From: Planctomycetaceae bacterium
Lineage (GTDB): Bacteria; Planctomycetota; Planctomycetia; Pirellulales; Pirellulaceae
Direction: 5' to 3'
Assembly: GCA_002726515.1 (NCBI GenBank)
Contig: PBTE01000060.1
Location: forward strand, 1-42,489
DNA length: 42,489 nucleotides
Shown: one piece after another, positions 23,746-36,440 of the stretch
Numbering within the stretch: the stretch's first letter is position 1
Layout of the letters: every line of letters begins with the position of its first letter
Translations under genes and position numbers: made by a program
Notes under the pieces: generated by a model
Database searches by the model: none
What the model saw: the letters and a program-made list of their open reading frames with translations, nothing else
What the model was told of the DNA's origin: nothing

Positions 23746-25169
23746 CTCTGATTGAAGCCATCAAAGTCCTCTTGATAGGGAAGCGCTCGATCATCGAACC
23801 GGGTAAACTGTTTTCTCCAGGTCAGTTTGACACTGCCCATCGGACCATTACGCTGCTTGGCCACAATCAATTCTGCTTCACCCTCAACATCGGCTCGACC
23901 TTCGGAATTCTCCTGATCAACCTCCGAACGGTGGATGAACATCACAACATCGGCATCCTGTTCAATGGCGCCCGACTCACGCAGATGACTGAGCCTGGGA
24001 CGAGTGACCCGACCTTCTTCAGCCTGACGATTCAGTTGGGCCAGACAAAGGATGGGAATCTGGATGTCGCGGGCCAAAAGCTTTAAACGTCGCGTCATTT
24101 TGGCAACCTGTTCCTGTCGGGGAGCCCTCGGGTTGTCTGGCTCAATGAGTTGCAGATAATCGATCACGACTAATCCCAGACGACCTTCTTGTCGTTTAAT
24201 TCGACGCGCTGCAGCGGCAATTTCGACCACACGACGTCCGGGGGTATCGTCAACAAAGAGGGGAGCACTACTCATCTCTGCCGCCTTTTCAACCATTCGT
24301 TGTCTTTCTTTTTCCGAAAGTGGCGACCATTTACGTAGCTTATGGCTATCGACCTGGGCAATGGAACACAACATTCGATCAGCGAGTTCCACCGTGGACA
24401 TTTCAAGACTCATGTAGAGTACCGGTTCGCCAAAATTCATGGAAATGTTTTCCGCAAAATTCATTGCCAGTGCCGTTTTCCCCATACCTGGTCTGGCAGC
24501 CAACACAATCAGTTGAGACTTGTGAAATCCTGTCAGCAGTTCGTCCACGTCAGCGAATCCGGTGTCAACGCAATTGCCGGGATCATCCCCCCGCAATCGC
24601 GCATCCAACCGTTCGATAGCATCTTCCATTAATTGGTTCATCGTCGACACAGTACCCGTCTCGCGCTTGTCCTGAATGGAAAAAATTTTCTGTTCCGAGA
24701 AGCCCAACAGTTCATTGGCATCAGCTGATTCAGAGTAGGCGTCCCGCAAAATCTCAGTACTCGCGTTGATCAAAGAACGGCAAGTCGACTTGTCACGAAC
24801 GATTTCAGCGTAATAACGAGCGTGTGCCGAATTAGCAACCGAATTGAATGTTTTCTCGAGAAAAGAAGTGCCGCCAACCGCATCGAAGTCACCCGTCGAC
24901 TTCAGACGTTCCACCAACAGGGTGACGTCAAATTTTCTCCCATCTTCATACATGCCCAGCAGGTGCTTGAACAACTTACAATTGGCTTCATCGTAAAAGT
25001 CGTCCGGCCGCAAAATCAAAGCCACATCGTCCAACACATCGGGCTTCAACATGATGCTACCCAGGACACCTTGTTCAGCTTCTAGATTGACTGGAGGCTG
25101 ACGATCCAGAATTTCAGCCGAAACCTTTGCAGACCGGGCAGGTGGATCCATCCTTCGAGTCGTGGACAC
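23733..25169 (-). CDS. dnaB: Replicative DNA helicase DnaB
   Basis: The 478-residue protein starts at GTG 25169 with AGAGG 8 nt upstream; an internal ATG six codons later is less well placed. The N-terminal domain (QPPVNLEAEQGVLGSIML) is followed by the linker helix and a RecA-like ATPase domain. That domain has LIVLAARPGMGKTALAMNF (Walker A), VVIDYLQLIEP (Walker B), LARDIQIPILCLAQLNR (H3) and HLRESGAIEQDADVVMFIHR (H4). DnaB is the hexameric helicase that opens the replication fork. It closes the rplY-pth-rpsF-ssb-rplI-dnaB run but is separated from rplI by 344 bp, so it may have its own promoter. No intein or insertion is present. Confidence 0.95.
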   Translation of the reverse strand: MSTTRRMDPPARSAKVSAEILDRQPPVNLEAEQGVLGSIMLKPDVLDDVALILRPDDFYDEANCKLFKHLLGMYEDGRKFDVTLLVERLKSTGDFDAVGGTSFLEKTFNSVANSAHARYYAEIVRDKSTCRSLINASTEILRDAYSESADANELLGFSEQKIFSIQDKRETGTVSTMNQLMEDAIERLDARLRGDDPGNCVDTGFADVDELLTGFHKSQLIVLAARPGMGKTALAMNFAENISMNFGEPVLYMSLEMSTVELADRMLCSIAQVDSHKLRKWSPLSEKERQRMVEKAAEMSSAPLFVDDTPGRRVVEIAAAARRIKRQEGRLGLVVIDYLQLIEPDNPRAPRQEQVAKMTRRLKLLARDIQIPILCLAQLNRQAEEGRVTRPRLSHLRESGAIEQDADVVMFIHRSEVDQENSEGRADVEGEAELIVAKQRNGPMGSVKLTWRKQFTRFDDRALPYQEDFDGFNQSGSF

Positions 25170-25513
25170 AGCAGTTTCCTCTTGGGGTTAGGCTCGTGAA
25201 CAGGGCGACCTGGAATTCTCCTGTGCCCTACCGGAAATGGCAAGAGGACAGGCGAGACTGCCAGAAAAAAGAAATCCCTGCTTGAGAGTCCACAGACCGA
25301 AGAATCGACGCAAGCGGAACTGTGGTGACAGAAACCGGTCGTCCACCTTTAATTCAGAAATTTTTATACTTCCAACCTGCCTCGCGACATCGACCGGGCT
25401 TCACAAGTTGATGCGTCTGCAAAACAGAATTCGCGCCCTGTTTCGCGTCCACAGGGACGAGTTGCTTTCCATACATTCAAGGGGTCTGCGCCAAGTGTCT
25501 TCCCAGCCACCCT
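25170..25513. other. 344-bp gap between rplI and dnaB
   Basis: I see no gene here; open frames are short and lack family resemblance. The spacing suggests separate expression of dnaB, but no promoter matching consensus on the minus strand was found. Confidence 0.4.
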
Positions 25514-26077
25514 CTAGTTCTCGGCCGCCCCTTGATCTTCATCGTTGCCTTCCTCGGCAACAGAAGGCACCACCCAGACTTTGAGATCCGCATCGATTTC
25601 AGAGGTAATCCGCAGCTTGACTGTATAGAGTCCTACTTCTTTCAACGGACCTTCCAGATGAACTTGACCTGAACCCAAATTGAAGTTTTGACTCTTGAGA
25701 GCTGCCACGATTTCAGACGCTCCCACGCTTCCATAAAGATGTCCCTCGTCGTTGGCATTTGCTTCAATGGTCACACTTTGCCTGGCAATCGCTTCAGCGA
25801 ATTGACGCAAATCAGCCAGCCTGGCCTTTTCAATCTCCAGCAAACGCTCGCGATGCTTTTCAACCATACGTTTATGATGGTCGTTTGCAATGGTTGCCAG
25901 CCCCTGAGGAAGAAGGTAGTTGTTGGCAAAACCCGGCTTCACTTCGACCACATCCCCCTGTTGGCCAAGGTCTACCACGGACTGAATCAAAAGTAATTCG
26001 ATGCCACCGTTGGGGCCTTTCGGCAACCTTTTTGCTCGCCGACCGACTTTACGCCTTTTTACTTTTGTATCAGCCAT
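25514..26077 (-). CDS. rplI: 50S ribosomal protein bL9 with basic N-terminal extension
   Basis: The 187-residue protein contains the L9 fold: IELLLIQSVVDLGQQGDVVE with VKPGFANNYLLPQGLA, then the long connecting helix (HRERLLEIEKARLADLRQFA). The C-terminal domain (YGSVGASEIVAALK ... LKEVGLYTVKLRI) binds 23S rRNA. Typical bL9 begins at the first beta strand (MKVILLxDV), but here about 26 residues rich in Lys/Arg (MADTKVKRRKVGRRAKRLPK) precede it. No in-frame ATG exists after the extension. An acidic tail (AEEGNDEDQGAAEN) extends the C-terminus. It follows ssb by 130 bp; the rpsR gene that often lies between is absent. Confidence 0.93.
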   Translation of the reverse strand: MADTKVKRRKVGRRAKRLPKGPNGGIELLLIQSVVDLGQQGDVVEVKPGFANNYLLPQGLATIANDHHKRMVEKHRERLLEIEKARLADLRQFAEAIARQSVTIEANANDEGHLYGSVGASEIVAALKSQNFNLGSGQVHLEGPLKEVGLYTVKLRITSEIDADLKVWVVPSVAEEGNDEDQGAAEN

Positions 26078-26207
26078 GGGACGATCCTAGAAAAAATATT
26101 TCGAGTTTGAGAAAAATTATACTATTTTGTGATCCTGAATCCGTCGTCTTGAATCCAGCCTGTCAGGGACTAAAACACTCAACCCTAACACGAGATCGCA
26201 AGCTTGG

Positions 26208-26678
26208 TTAAAACGGGATGTCTTCACTTGTTTGATCCCCGGGAGTAGATTCTGAAGCCGACACGGCGGCGGGCTGATTGTACTCGTTTTGCTCGCCCGA
26301 CCGTGAAGCACGACGAGGTTCACTTTCATCAGCAACGCTGCCCCCCGAACGGCCACCCACCATCTGCATCCGTTCACCCACCACCTTCAGTTTTGACCTC
26401 TTTTGGCCTTCTGTCTCCCAAGTCTCCAGTTTCAGTCGCCCTTCGATCAGAACCGGAGACCCTTTGCTTAAATATTCTCCTGCCACCTCGGCCGTACGTC
26501 CCCACAAAGTAACGTCAACAAAAGTTGTCTCTTCTGTCCATTCGCCAGACTGATTCTTCCGCCGGTCGTTCACCGCCAAACCAATATCGGTTACGGCCAT
26601 GCCACTGGGAATGTACCGTATCTCCACATCACGTGTTAGGTTACCTAGCAAGATCACTCGGTTGAAACTACTAGCCAT
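26208..26678 (-). CDS. ssb: Single-stranded DNA-binding protein
   Basis: The 156-residue protein begins [20 protein letters not shown], a standard SSB start, with AAGGAG upstream that fixes the ATG at 26678 rather than an upstream extension. The OB-fold continues with [19 protein letters not shown] and [20 protein letters not shown], then [20 protein letters not shown] Ser/Glu/Gln-rich linker leads to the acidic tip [12 protein letters not shown], the conserved interaction tail that recruits repair and replication partners. SSB tetramers coat single-stranded DNA. It lies between rpsF and rplI, as in many bacteria. Confidence 0.95.
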   Translation of the reverse strand: MASSFNRVILLGNLTRDVEIRYIPSGMAVTDIGLAVNDRRKNQSGEWTEETTFVDVTLWGRTAEVAGEYLSKGSPVLIEGRLKLETWETEGQKRSKLKVVGERMQMVGGRSGGSVADESEPRRASRSGEQNEYNQPAAVSASESTPGDQTSEDIPF

Positions 26679-26899
26679 CGCCGGACTCCTTTTTGGGGAT
26701 TGCGTTTTGCGACTAATGGACGACCTGACAACGGAAACAACTGAACAAACGTTCCCTATAACTAAGAATTTAGCAAAACATCCGTTAGAAGGCAACTGCC
26801 CGCAAGGAACCTCTCAGAAAATGCTTTCCGGGTAACTCATCCTGCATGAAACATTTCGTGAGTTTGCAACCCGGTCCTGCTTGCCGAATCAGGTAGATA

Positions 26900-27325
26900 T
26901 CACTTGAGGGGGGGTGTGTTTTCCAGTTTCTCATCTTTCTGCTGAACGACCTCCGAATCCACTTCCTTGGCGTCTTCAGCCACTTCCACACGATCACCGG
27001 CCGTGGCATGTTCTACCAGGGTATCCACCAAGCGAGGGTCAATTTTGAGGACAAGACTTCTCAACACGTTTTCATTGAGTTGGCTTTGGCGGTCGAGGTC
27101 GGTCAGTTTGCTGCTCTCCATACGAAAATATGTGAGCCAGTAGGTTCCTTTGCGATGTCCTTTGACCGGATAAGCTAATTTCTGCTCGTTCCAGAGCCGA
27201 CTGGCAAGTAATTCACCATCGCACCTCTGTATCAGTTCCAGAACTTTCTCCGAAACACCTCCTGGATCCTTTGCATATCGGTTGGAATCCAAGAGAAACA
27301 TGCCTTCATAAACGTTTTGTGCCAA
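26900..27325 (-). CDS. rpsF: 30S ribosomal protein bS6
   Basis: This 141-residue protein starts at ATG 27325. The N-terminus (AQNVYEGMFLLDSN) and the motif WNEQKLAYPVKGHRKGTYWL, followed by SQLNENVLRSLVLKIDPRLV, match bS6. The C-terminus is extended by about 30 acidic residues (AEDAKEVDSEVVQQKDEKLE), a common variable tail in this family. bS6 normally pairs with bS18 in the ribosome platform, but rpsR is not in this cluster. It is 33 bp downstream of pth, so the two are probably cotranscribed. ssb lies 221 bp further along. Confidence 0.93.
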   Translation of the reverse strand: MAQNVYEGMFLLDSNRYAKDPGGVSEKVLELIQRCDGELLASRLWNEQKLAYPVKGHRKGTYWLTYFRMESSKLTDLDRQSQLNENVLRSLVLKIDPRLVDTLVEHATAGDRVEVAEDAKEVDSEVVQQKDEKLENTPPLK

Positions 27326-27358
27326 ATCAAACTCCCCTCAAAGTAATTTCCGCACTTT

Positions 27359-27919
27359 TTAACCGTTGTATTTATTCATACAGTGCTCGATGCCTTCATT
27401 TGCCCAGGCAACCGTTGCGGTGACCGCTCTTCCGACCATCTCATCGACCAAATCAGATTCACCTGCCGAAAACCTCCCCAGCACAAAACCGGACGGATCC
27501 CATCGTTCAGGAACTGGTCCAATCCCTATCCTCAGTCGCGGAACTGCATCACTGCCCATCCGTTGGATAATGTCAGCTAACCCTTTTTGCCCGCCAGCCG
27601 AACCTGCACGGCGAAAACGAGTTTTACCTAATTGCAAATTGAAATCGTCGCAAATAACCAACAAGTCGTGAGGTTCGATTTGATAAAAATCGCAAGCAGG
27701 CTGCACGCTGCTTCCACTCCGATTCATATACGTTTGAGGACAGAGCAGCAATACTCGCACCCCATCCAAGTTGGCCTCGGTTAACTCCCCCTGGTTTCGA
27801 ATACGCATCTTGCCGGATCCATACCGATCAACAAGCCTTCCGATGACGGCAAATCCGATGTTGTGGCGGGTGCCATGGTACTTCCGCCCTGGGTTCCCCA
27901 GGCCCACAACCAATTTCAT
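27359..27919 (-). CDS. pth: Peptidyl-tRNA hydrolase
   Basis: The 186-residue protein begins MKLVVGLGNPGRKYHGTRHN, containing the catalytic His region and the conserved Asn of Pth. PQTYMNRSG, DLLVICDDFNLQLGKTRFRR and GSAGGQKGLADIIQRMG follow. The catalytic His is the one in TRHNIGF. The enzyme releases tRNA from peptidyl-tRNA that drops off ribosomes. The ATG at 27919 is chosen because AAGG lies about 8 nt upstream; an in-frame TTG directly precedes it. Pth is 22 bp downstream of rplY, the common rplY-pth pairing. Confidence 0.95.
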   Translation of the reverse strand: MKLVVGLGNPGRKYHGTRHNIGFAVIGRLVDRYGSGKMRIRNQGELTEANLDGVRVLLLCPQTYMNRSGSSVQPACDFYQIEPHDLLVICDDFNLQLGKTRFRRAGSAGGQKGLADIIQRMGSDAVPRLRIGIGPVPERWDPSGFVLGRFSAGESDLVDEMVGRAVTATVAWANEGIEHCMNKYNG

Positions 27920-27941
27920 CAATCCAACCTTTTCAAGACTC

Positions 27942-28565
27942 TTACGCTTCTTCCTCTTCTTCCTTGCGGCCGATTACTTCGGGTTCACTGATATCCGCTG
28001 CCTCTGGTTCATCCTCTTCTTCTTCCGTGAACGGCACGATGCACTGGGCCAGTACTTGATCCTCTGCCGTTACCAACTTGGCACCCGGAGGCAGCACTAG
28101 TTCGGCCGCTGTCAGCGATTGCCCCAACTCCAGCGTATTGATGTTCAACTCCAGTTTTTCCGGAATGGCCGTAACCGGACATTCCACCACAACTTCATGG
28201 GCCAACAACTCCACTACACCGCCTTGAGTCGTGCCCGGCGCGCGTCCCCGTAGTTCGATAGACAAGGGAGTTTCTATCGACTCATCGGCAGAAACTCGCA
28301 CCAAATCCGCGTGCAAAACCTCGACCCCGAAGGGGTCCCACTGCACCTCTCGAATCAGGGCCGTATCCGTTGTTCCACCTGTGAGTTCGACCAGTCGCGT
28401 ACCACGCCGAATTGCCATTGAGAATTCAGTGGTCGGTAAACTCAGGCTGACGCTTTCCTTGCCATGTCCGTACAGCACCGCCGGTATCTGGCCACCTGCG
28501 CGCAAGCGACGGACCCGACGTTTTCCAAACAGTTCCCTAAGCGCAACGTGAAGTACTTCCGCCAT
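27942..28565 (-). CDS. rplY: 50S ribosomal protein bL25, CTC form
   Basis: The 207-residue protein starts MAEVLHVALRELFGKRRVRR at an ATG with GAGG upstream. An upstream in-frame extension lacks this support. The 5S-rRNA-binding L25 domain spans about residues 1-95 (AGGQIPAVLYGHGKESVSLS, VQWDPFGVEVLHADLVRV). The CTC-type beta domain follows (PLSIELRGRAPGTTQGGVVE, ITAIPEKLELNINTLELGQS-type strands). The tail is strongly acidic (FTEEEEDEPEAADISEPEV, ending in Glu repeats). bL25/CTC binds 5S rRNA in the central protuberance. It is the first gene of the rplY-pth-rpsF-ssb-rplI run. Confidence 0.93.
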   Translation of the reverse strand: MAEVLHVALRELFGKRRVRRLRAGGQIPAVLYGHGKESVSLSLPTTEFSMAIRRGTRLVELTGGTTDTALIREVQWDPFGVEVLHADLVRVSADESIETPLSIELRGRAPGTTQGGVVELLAHEVVVECPVTAIPEKLELNINTLELGQSLTAAELVLPPGAKLVTAEDQVLAQCIVPFTEEEEDEPEAADISEPEVIGRKEEEEEA

Positions 28566-29090
28566 CAATAGCCCTCGTTTTGCAGCGCACTTTCCTGGTA
28601 CATCTTCGGACTCCCGCCGCCAAGACGGGCAGCCTGTGGCAAACCCGCTATTCTGCCATATGCGGGGGAAAATACAAGCCCAGGTCAAGCGGGGGTGCAA
28701 CTCGAAAACTTTGTCGCCTGGCAAACCTAGCGAAGGAAAGAAAGTCGGGTTAGAGTATAGTAAAACGCGGTGCGGACCTCGCCGGTGATCGCAAACCATG
28801 AAATCGAAGCGCCAGGACTTGAAGCTCCGGCAACCTCAACGGGGGCGTGTTATCTATTGCCCCAACGGAACAGGAAGATTAGGCTTTTTAATGATGTCAA
28901 TTCGGACAAATCATTCGATCTTTCACCGAACCGGCCATCCCGGAATGCTGGCTTCCTAGAAAAGGTGATGAATCCATTTCCCGCAGGCGTCGTTCCGAAC
29001 AGCTGACAGGCCCAGAAGTTTCCGTGGATATCTGAATAACGCCTCTTTGCTGCGACGCCCTTTATCACGAAACCCGAGGAATGCGAACGG
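28566..29090. other. Divergent intergenic stretch between rplY and groES
   Basis: No gene is supported. The region has a -10-like box on the minus strand and a small inverted repeat (CCCGC/GCGGG near 28650-28672) in the likely rplY leader. No CIRCE-type element (TTAGCACTC...GAGTGCTAA) was found ahead of groES. Confidence 0.4.
28754..28759 (-). promoter_or_regulatory. Candidate -10 box for the rplY cluster
   Basis: The complement reads TATACT, about 190 bp upstream of rplY. No matching -35 was found. The same hexamer occurs ahead of two other minus-strand genes in the window (6615-6620 and 33830-33835). Confidence 0.3.
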
Positions 29091-29423
29091 ATGCCAAAGA
29101 CCCGCAAACAAAAGTTGGAATTTGTCGAACCGATCGGCGCACGTGTTCTCGTCAGGAAAGACGAGTCGAAACGAGAAACCAAGGGCGGTATCGCATTACC
29201 GGATCAGGCGGAAATTCCCACCATCACGGGTCGTATCGTAGCCATTTCTACTCGGGTTGAACACGATGAGGATGTGCCTCTGCGACAATACGACAAGATT
29301 CTATTTCATCCGAAAAATTCTATTCCTGTCGATTTCGAACCGGACAATCAGCTCTTTGTCATCCCTGTCGAGGATGTGGTGGCAGTCTTTCGGCGAGAAG
29401 ATCCGCACAAGCTGGAAGAATGA
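29091..29423 (+). CDS. groES: GroES-type 10-kDa co-chaperonin
   Basis: The 110-residue protein carries the GroES fold: KLEFVEPIGARVLVRKDESK at the N-terminus and GGIALPDQAE, corresponding to the mobile-loop region that contacts GroEL. TGRIVAIST and QYDKILFHPKNSIPVDFEPD follow, with IPVEDVVAVF at the end. It is longer than the standard ~97 residues, and its mobile loop is basic (RKDESKRETKGG). No groEL gene is adjacent, so a GroEL partner must be encoded elsewhere, and this may be an extra, specialised copy. The gene stands alone, convergent with the VWA gene. Confidence 0.88.
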   Translation: MPKTRKQKLEFVEPIGARVLVRKDESKRETKGGIALPDQAEIPTITGRIVAISTRVEHDEDVPLRQYDKILFHPKNSIPVDFEPDNQLFVIPVEDVVAVFRREDPHKLEE

Positions 29424-29601
29424 TCCAGTCCCGTCGCAAAACTCCGACAGTCGGGCTGAGCGGTGTTGGGCCGCAAACATCCCAGTGAGAGAAATGAATT
29501 CCGGGGCCGGCGTGGCTGCCGCAACCGACCTCACAAAGCTCGGCCTGGAAGATTTCCCCTACCAGGCTTGCGTAACTGGTATCGGTATGGCGCGGCAGGC
29601 C

Positions 29602-33708
<4,107 letters not shown>

Positions 33709-34392
33709 AAGTAGAACTCCCGTAGAAAGAGAGACGGCGTCTGCACCTCGTCTGGCTGTTCAAAAGGACCTCCTGAACAAGCGGGCTACGACTCCGCGAG
33801 AATCTGTTCCGATAACCTCTATTCTATTTAGTATACTGTCAAAACGCCAACAATAAATCCTGATTTTCACACGGGTTATCCCTAATATACGAGTCGCCTG
33901 TAGGATTTGATATCGTCGTCGCAACGACTGGAGGGATAATGCAGGAAAACGGAAGACCAAGTGTCCACAGAATGGCCGCAGGCAGTACCTGGTCCTGCCC
34001 AACCCTTTCCGCCGAATCGAGACCGAAGGTGGCCAATCCGTCAACTTGTCCAGAATCAAAACTCGTTTTCAGGACTCCCACGTTCCTGCCCATGGCGTCC
34101 CCAGCTAACCCCGCCCGCCTTGTACTGGAGACAATCCCCCGCCAGCTGAAATTTCCGCTTTGCCAGCCCAACATGCCAGCAGAAAAATTGCCCGGGAAAC
34201 TCATCCTGGATAGCAAGCCGTTTCGATTGGTCTTGTCAATCAAAGCAGAACATGCCATCTGTTACTCAGTTTGAATTCCGTCCCGAACTCTTTCGACGGC
34301 CCGTTTGGCCAGTACAAGGCGGTTGCACCGGCAAGCCGACCCAAGAGCGTGCTACATAGTTTATATCGACAGGATTTTCTTCAAGAGTAAAG
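33709..34392. other. Divergent intergenic stretch between the VWA gene and the SLC13 gene
   Basis: Overlapping open frames on both strands (33839-34258 minus, 33939-34274 plus) have no recognisable family. The only supportable element is the promoter-like pair at 33830-33842. Confidence 0.4.
33830..33842 (-). promoter_or_regulatory. Promoter-like hexamers upstream of the VWA gene
   Basis: On the minus strand, TTGACA (33837-33842) is followed after 1 bp by TATACT (33830-33835). The two cannot be one promoter at that spacing. TATACT may serve as the -10 with a weaker upstream -35, about 120 bp before the start codon. Confidence 0.3.
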
Positions 34393-36360
34393 ATGTCCCT
34401 TTTCACAGCACTCACCATACACGGCTGGATCTCAATCGCTGTCGTCAGCGCTGTTTTCTGCACCCTCTGGTTGCGGCGCGGAGCCCCTGTCGACCTGCTC
34501 TTTCTGGGCGGACTGGTCATCGTCACCGTCACAGGTGTCATCACACCACAAGAGGCCGTGGCAGGATTCTCGAGTCCGGCCGTCCTGACCATCGGGGCTC
34601 TCCTGGTCGTCGCCGCCGCTTTGCGTCGTACGGGGGTGCTGGACTGGGTCGGCCACCACTGGCTGGGCCGAGTCCAACGCGAACAGAGCGCCATGCTCTC
34701 CCTGGCTGCCGGGCTGGTCTCTGTTTCCGCCTTTCTTTTGAACACGGCCTTGGTGGCAATGGCAATGCCCGTCGTCCTGGACTGGTGCCGCAAGCGGAAC
34801 ATCTCTCCCTCGCGTTTATTGATTCCGGTCAGCTACTTTTCCATCCTGGGTGGCGTGTGCACCCTGATTGGTACCAGCACCACGCTCGTCGTCGATGGTG
34901 AGTTGAGGAGAGAACATACCAGGCGTCAAACGGCCGTCGCGTCAGTTCTTTCCCAGCAAGGCCAGCAACAGCCTCCGGTCAAAGACCGTCGCTGGGAGGC
35001 AACAGAATTCAACGAACAACTGCGGCCCATGGAGCTTTTCGAGATCGGCAGGGCAGGCCTGCCCTGCACGTTGGCCGGTGGCCTGGTATTGCTCCTGTTG
35101 GGTCGACACCTGCTACCCAAACGATCGGACATGGTCGAGCAGTTGGGGGAAAAGCGACGAGAGTATCTGGTGGAAATGGAAGTTCGACCTGACTGTCGTT
35201 TGATCGGACAGACAGTCCAAACCGCCGGTCTCCGACAACTACCCGGCTTGTTTCTGATCGAGATCGATCGCGATGGTGATGTCATCACACCCGTGACTCC
35301 ATCCGATGTCATCCGTACCGGAGACCGGCTGATTTTTACGGGCGTGGTGCATACAATCCTCGATTTGGAACGAATCCCCGGTCTGATTCCTGCCGCAGAC
35401 ACAACTTATGAGTTCAATCCGACAGCCCGCCAGCAAAGACATTTGACCGAAGTCGTTTTGTCCCGCACTTCACCTTTGATTGGCACCACCTTACGGCATG
35501 CCAATTTTCGCCAACACTACAACGCGGCCGTCGTGGCAGTTCACCGGAACGGCGTGCGGTTGACCAACAAAATCGGCAACATTGTCCTGGAACCTGCTGA
35601 CACGTTACTGCTGCAGACTCGAAACGAATTTGTGACAACCTACCGCAACAGCCGTGATTTCTACCTGGTCAGCAGCGTAGAAGGAGACGAACCGCGTCGA
35701 CATGATCGGGCCTTGCTGGCTGGAGTCCTGGCAGTCCTGTTGGTTGGTTGGTTGGCAATCACCAGTTTTCTGGGCAAGGATTTTGTCAACACAGACTGGG
35801 CCCAGTCGCCATGGATTTCGGTGTGGCAGGGCGTATCCGCGCCGGAGGTGATTGCCATCGCTACGGCCGTCCTGATGATTCTCACGCGGTGCCTGCGTGT
35901 TTCTGATGCTCGGGCCAGTATCGACTATCAAATCCTGTTTATCATTGTGGGAGCACTGGGGCTCGGGAAAGCACTGGAGTCTAGTGGCGTCGCCCAGACC
36001 CTTGCGGAAGGTGTGGTAGCCATCGTAGGAGCCGACTATCCCTGGCTGCTGCTGGTGATGCTGTATTTGATCACGATGCTCTTGACGGAACTGATCACCA
36101 ACAACGCCGTAGCGGCGATGCTCTTCCCCCTGGCAGTCGCCCTGGCGTGGCAAGGCGACTACAACCCCAGACCCTTTGTGATGGCGGTCGCGCTGGCTGC
36201 TTCACTTTCGTTTATTACCCCCATTGGATATCAGACCAATCTGATGGTGATGGGACCCGGCGGGTACCGGCCCACGGATTATCTCCGCGCGGGATTGCCG
36301 GTCACCATCGTTGTCACGTTAACGGCACTTTTCTTCATTCCCAGGATGTGGCCGTTTTAA
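34393..36360 (+). CDS. SLC13/DASS-family permease with two RCK_C domains
   Basis: The 655-residue protein has an N-terminal membrane half (about five helices, res 10-170). A cytoplasmic insert of about 250 residues carries two RCK_C/TrkA-C-like domains (LVEMEVRPDCRLIGQTVQTA and TEVVLSRTSPLIGTTLRHAN). The C-terminal half has the family motifs ELITNNAVAAMLFPLAVALA and SFITPIGYQTNLMVMGPGGY. The first helical-hairpin motif reads SAFLLNTALVA, where relatives usually have SAFLNNTPVVA. Such proteins import dicarboxylates, sulfate or other anions with Na+; the RCK_C parts suggest ligand control. A weak Shine-Dalgarno (AAGAG) precedes ATG 34393. Substrate not predictable. Confidence 0.88.
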   Translation: MSLFTALTIHGWISIAVVSAVFCTLWLRRGAPVDLLFLGGLVIVTVTGVITPQEAVAGFSSPAVLTIGALLVVAAALRRTGVLDWVGHHWLGRVQREQSAMLSLAAGLVSVSAFLLNTALVAMAMPVVLDWCRKRNISPSRLLIPVSYFSILGGVCTLIGTSTTLVVDGELRREHTRRQTAVASVLSQQGQQQPPVKDRRWEATEFNEQLRPMELFEIGRAGLPCTLAGGLVLLLLGRHLLPKRSDMVEQLGEKRREYLVEMEVRPDCRLIGQTVQTAGLRQLPGLFLIEIDRDGDVITPVTPSDVIRTGDRLIFTGVVHTILDLERIPGLIPAADTTYEFNPTARQQRHLTEVVLSRTSPLIGTTLRHANFRQHYNAAVVAVHRNGVRLTNKIGNIVLEPADTLLLQTRNEFVTTYRNSRDFYLVSSVEGDEPRRHDRALLAGVLAVLLVGWLAITSFLGKDFVNTDWAQSPWISVWQGVSAPEVIAIATAVLMILTRCLRVSDARASIDYQILFIIVGALGLGKALESSGVAQTLAEGVVAIVGADYPWLLLVMLYLITMLLTELITNNAVAAMLFPLAVALAWQGDYNPRPFVMAVALAASLSFITPIGYQTNLMVMGPGGYRPTDYLRAGLPVTIVVTLTALFFIPRMWPF

Positions 36361-36379
36361 GCCAGGCGACAGACCTGGC
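36361..36379. terminator. Short hairpin right after the SLC13 stop
   Basis: GCCAGG (36361-36366) and CCTGGC (36374-36379) form a 6-bp stem with a 7-nt loop directly behind the TAA. No T-run follows on the plus strand, so it is only a possible transcript end for the converging SLC13 and MFS genes. Confidence 0.3.
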
Positions 36380-36440
36380 AAACCATCGGAAACCGAAAAC
36401 AGATCCTATCGGGTCCGGCACCACCGACCGTGATTTCAAG

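Noticed and set aside
29424..29601. Possible terminator hairpins between groES and the VWA gene
   Set aside because: Only short stems (such as ACCAG/CTGGT) without T-runs were found.
33839..34274. Long overlapping frames on both strands upstream of the VWA gene
   Set aside because: Neither shows a family motif or a good start; both probably arise from base composition.
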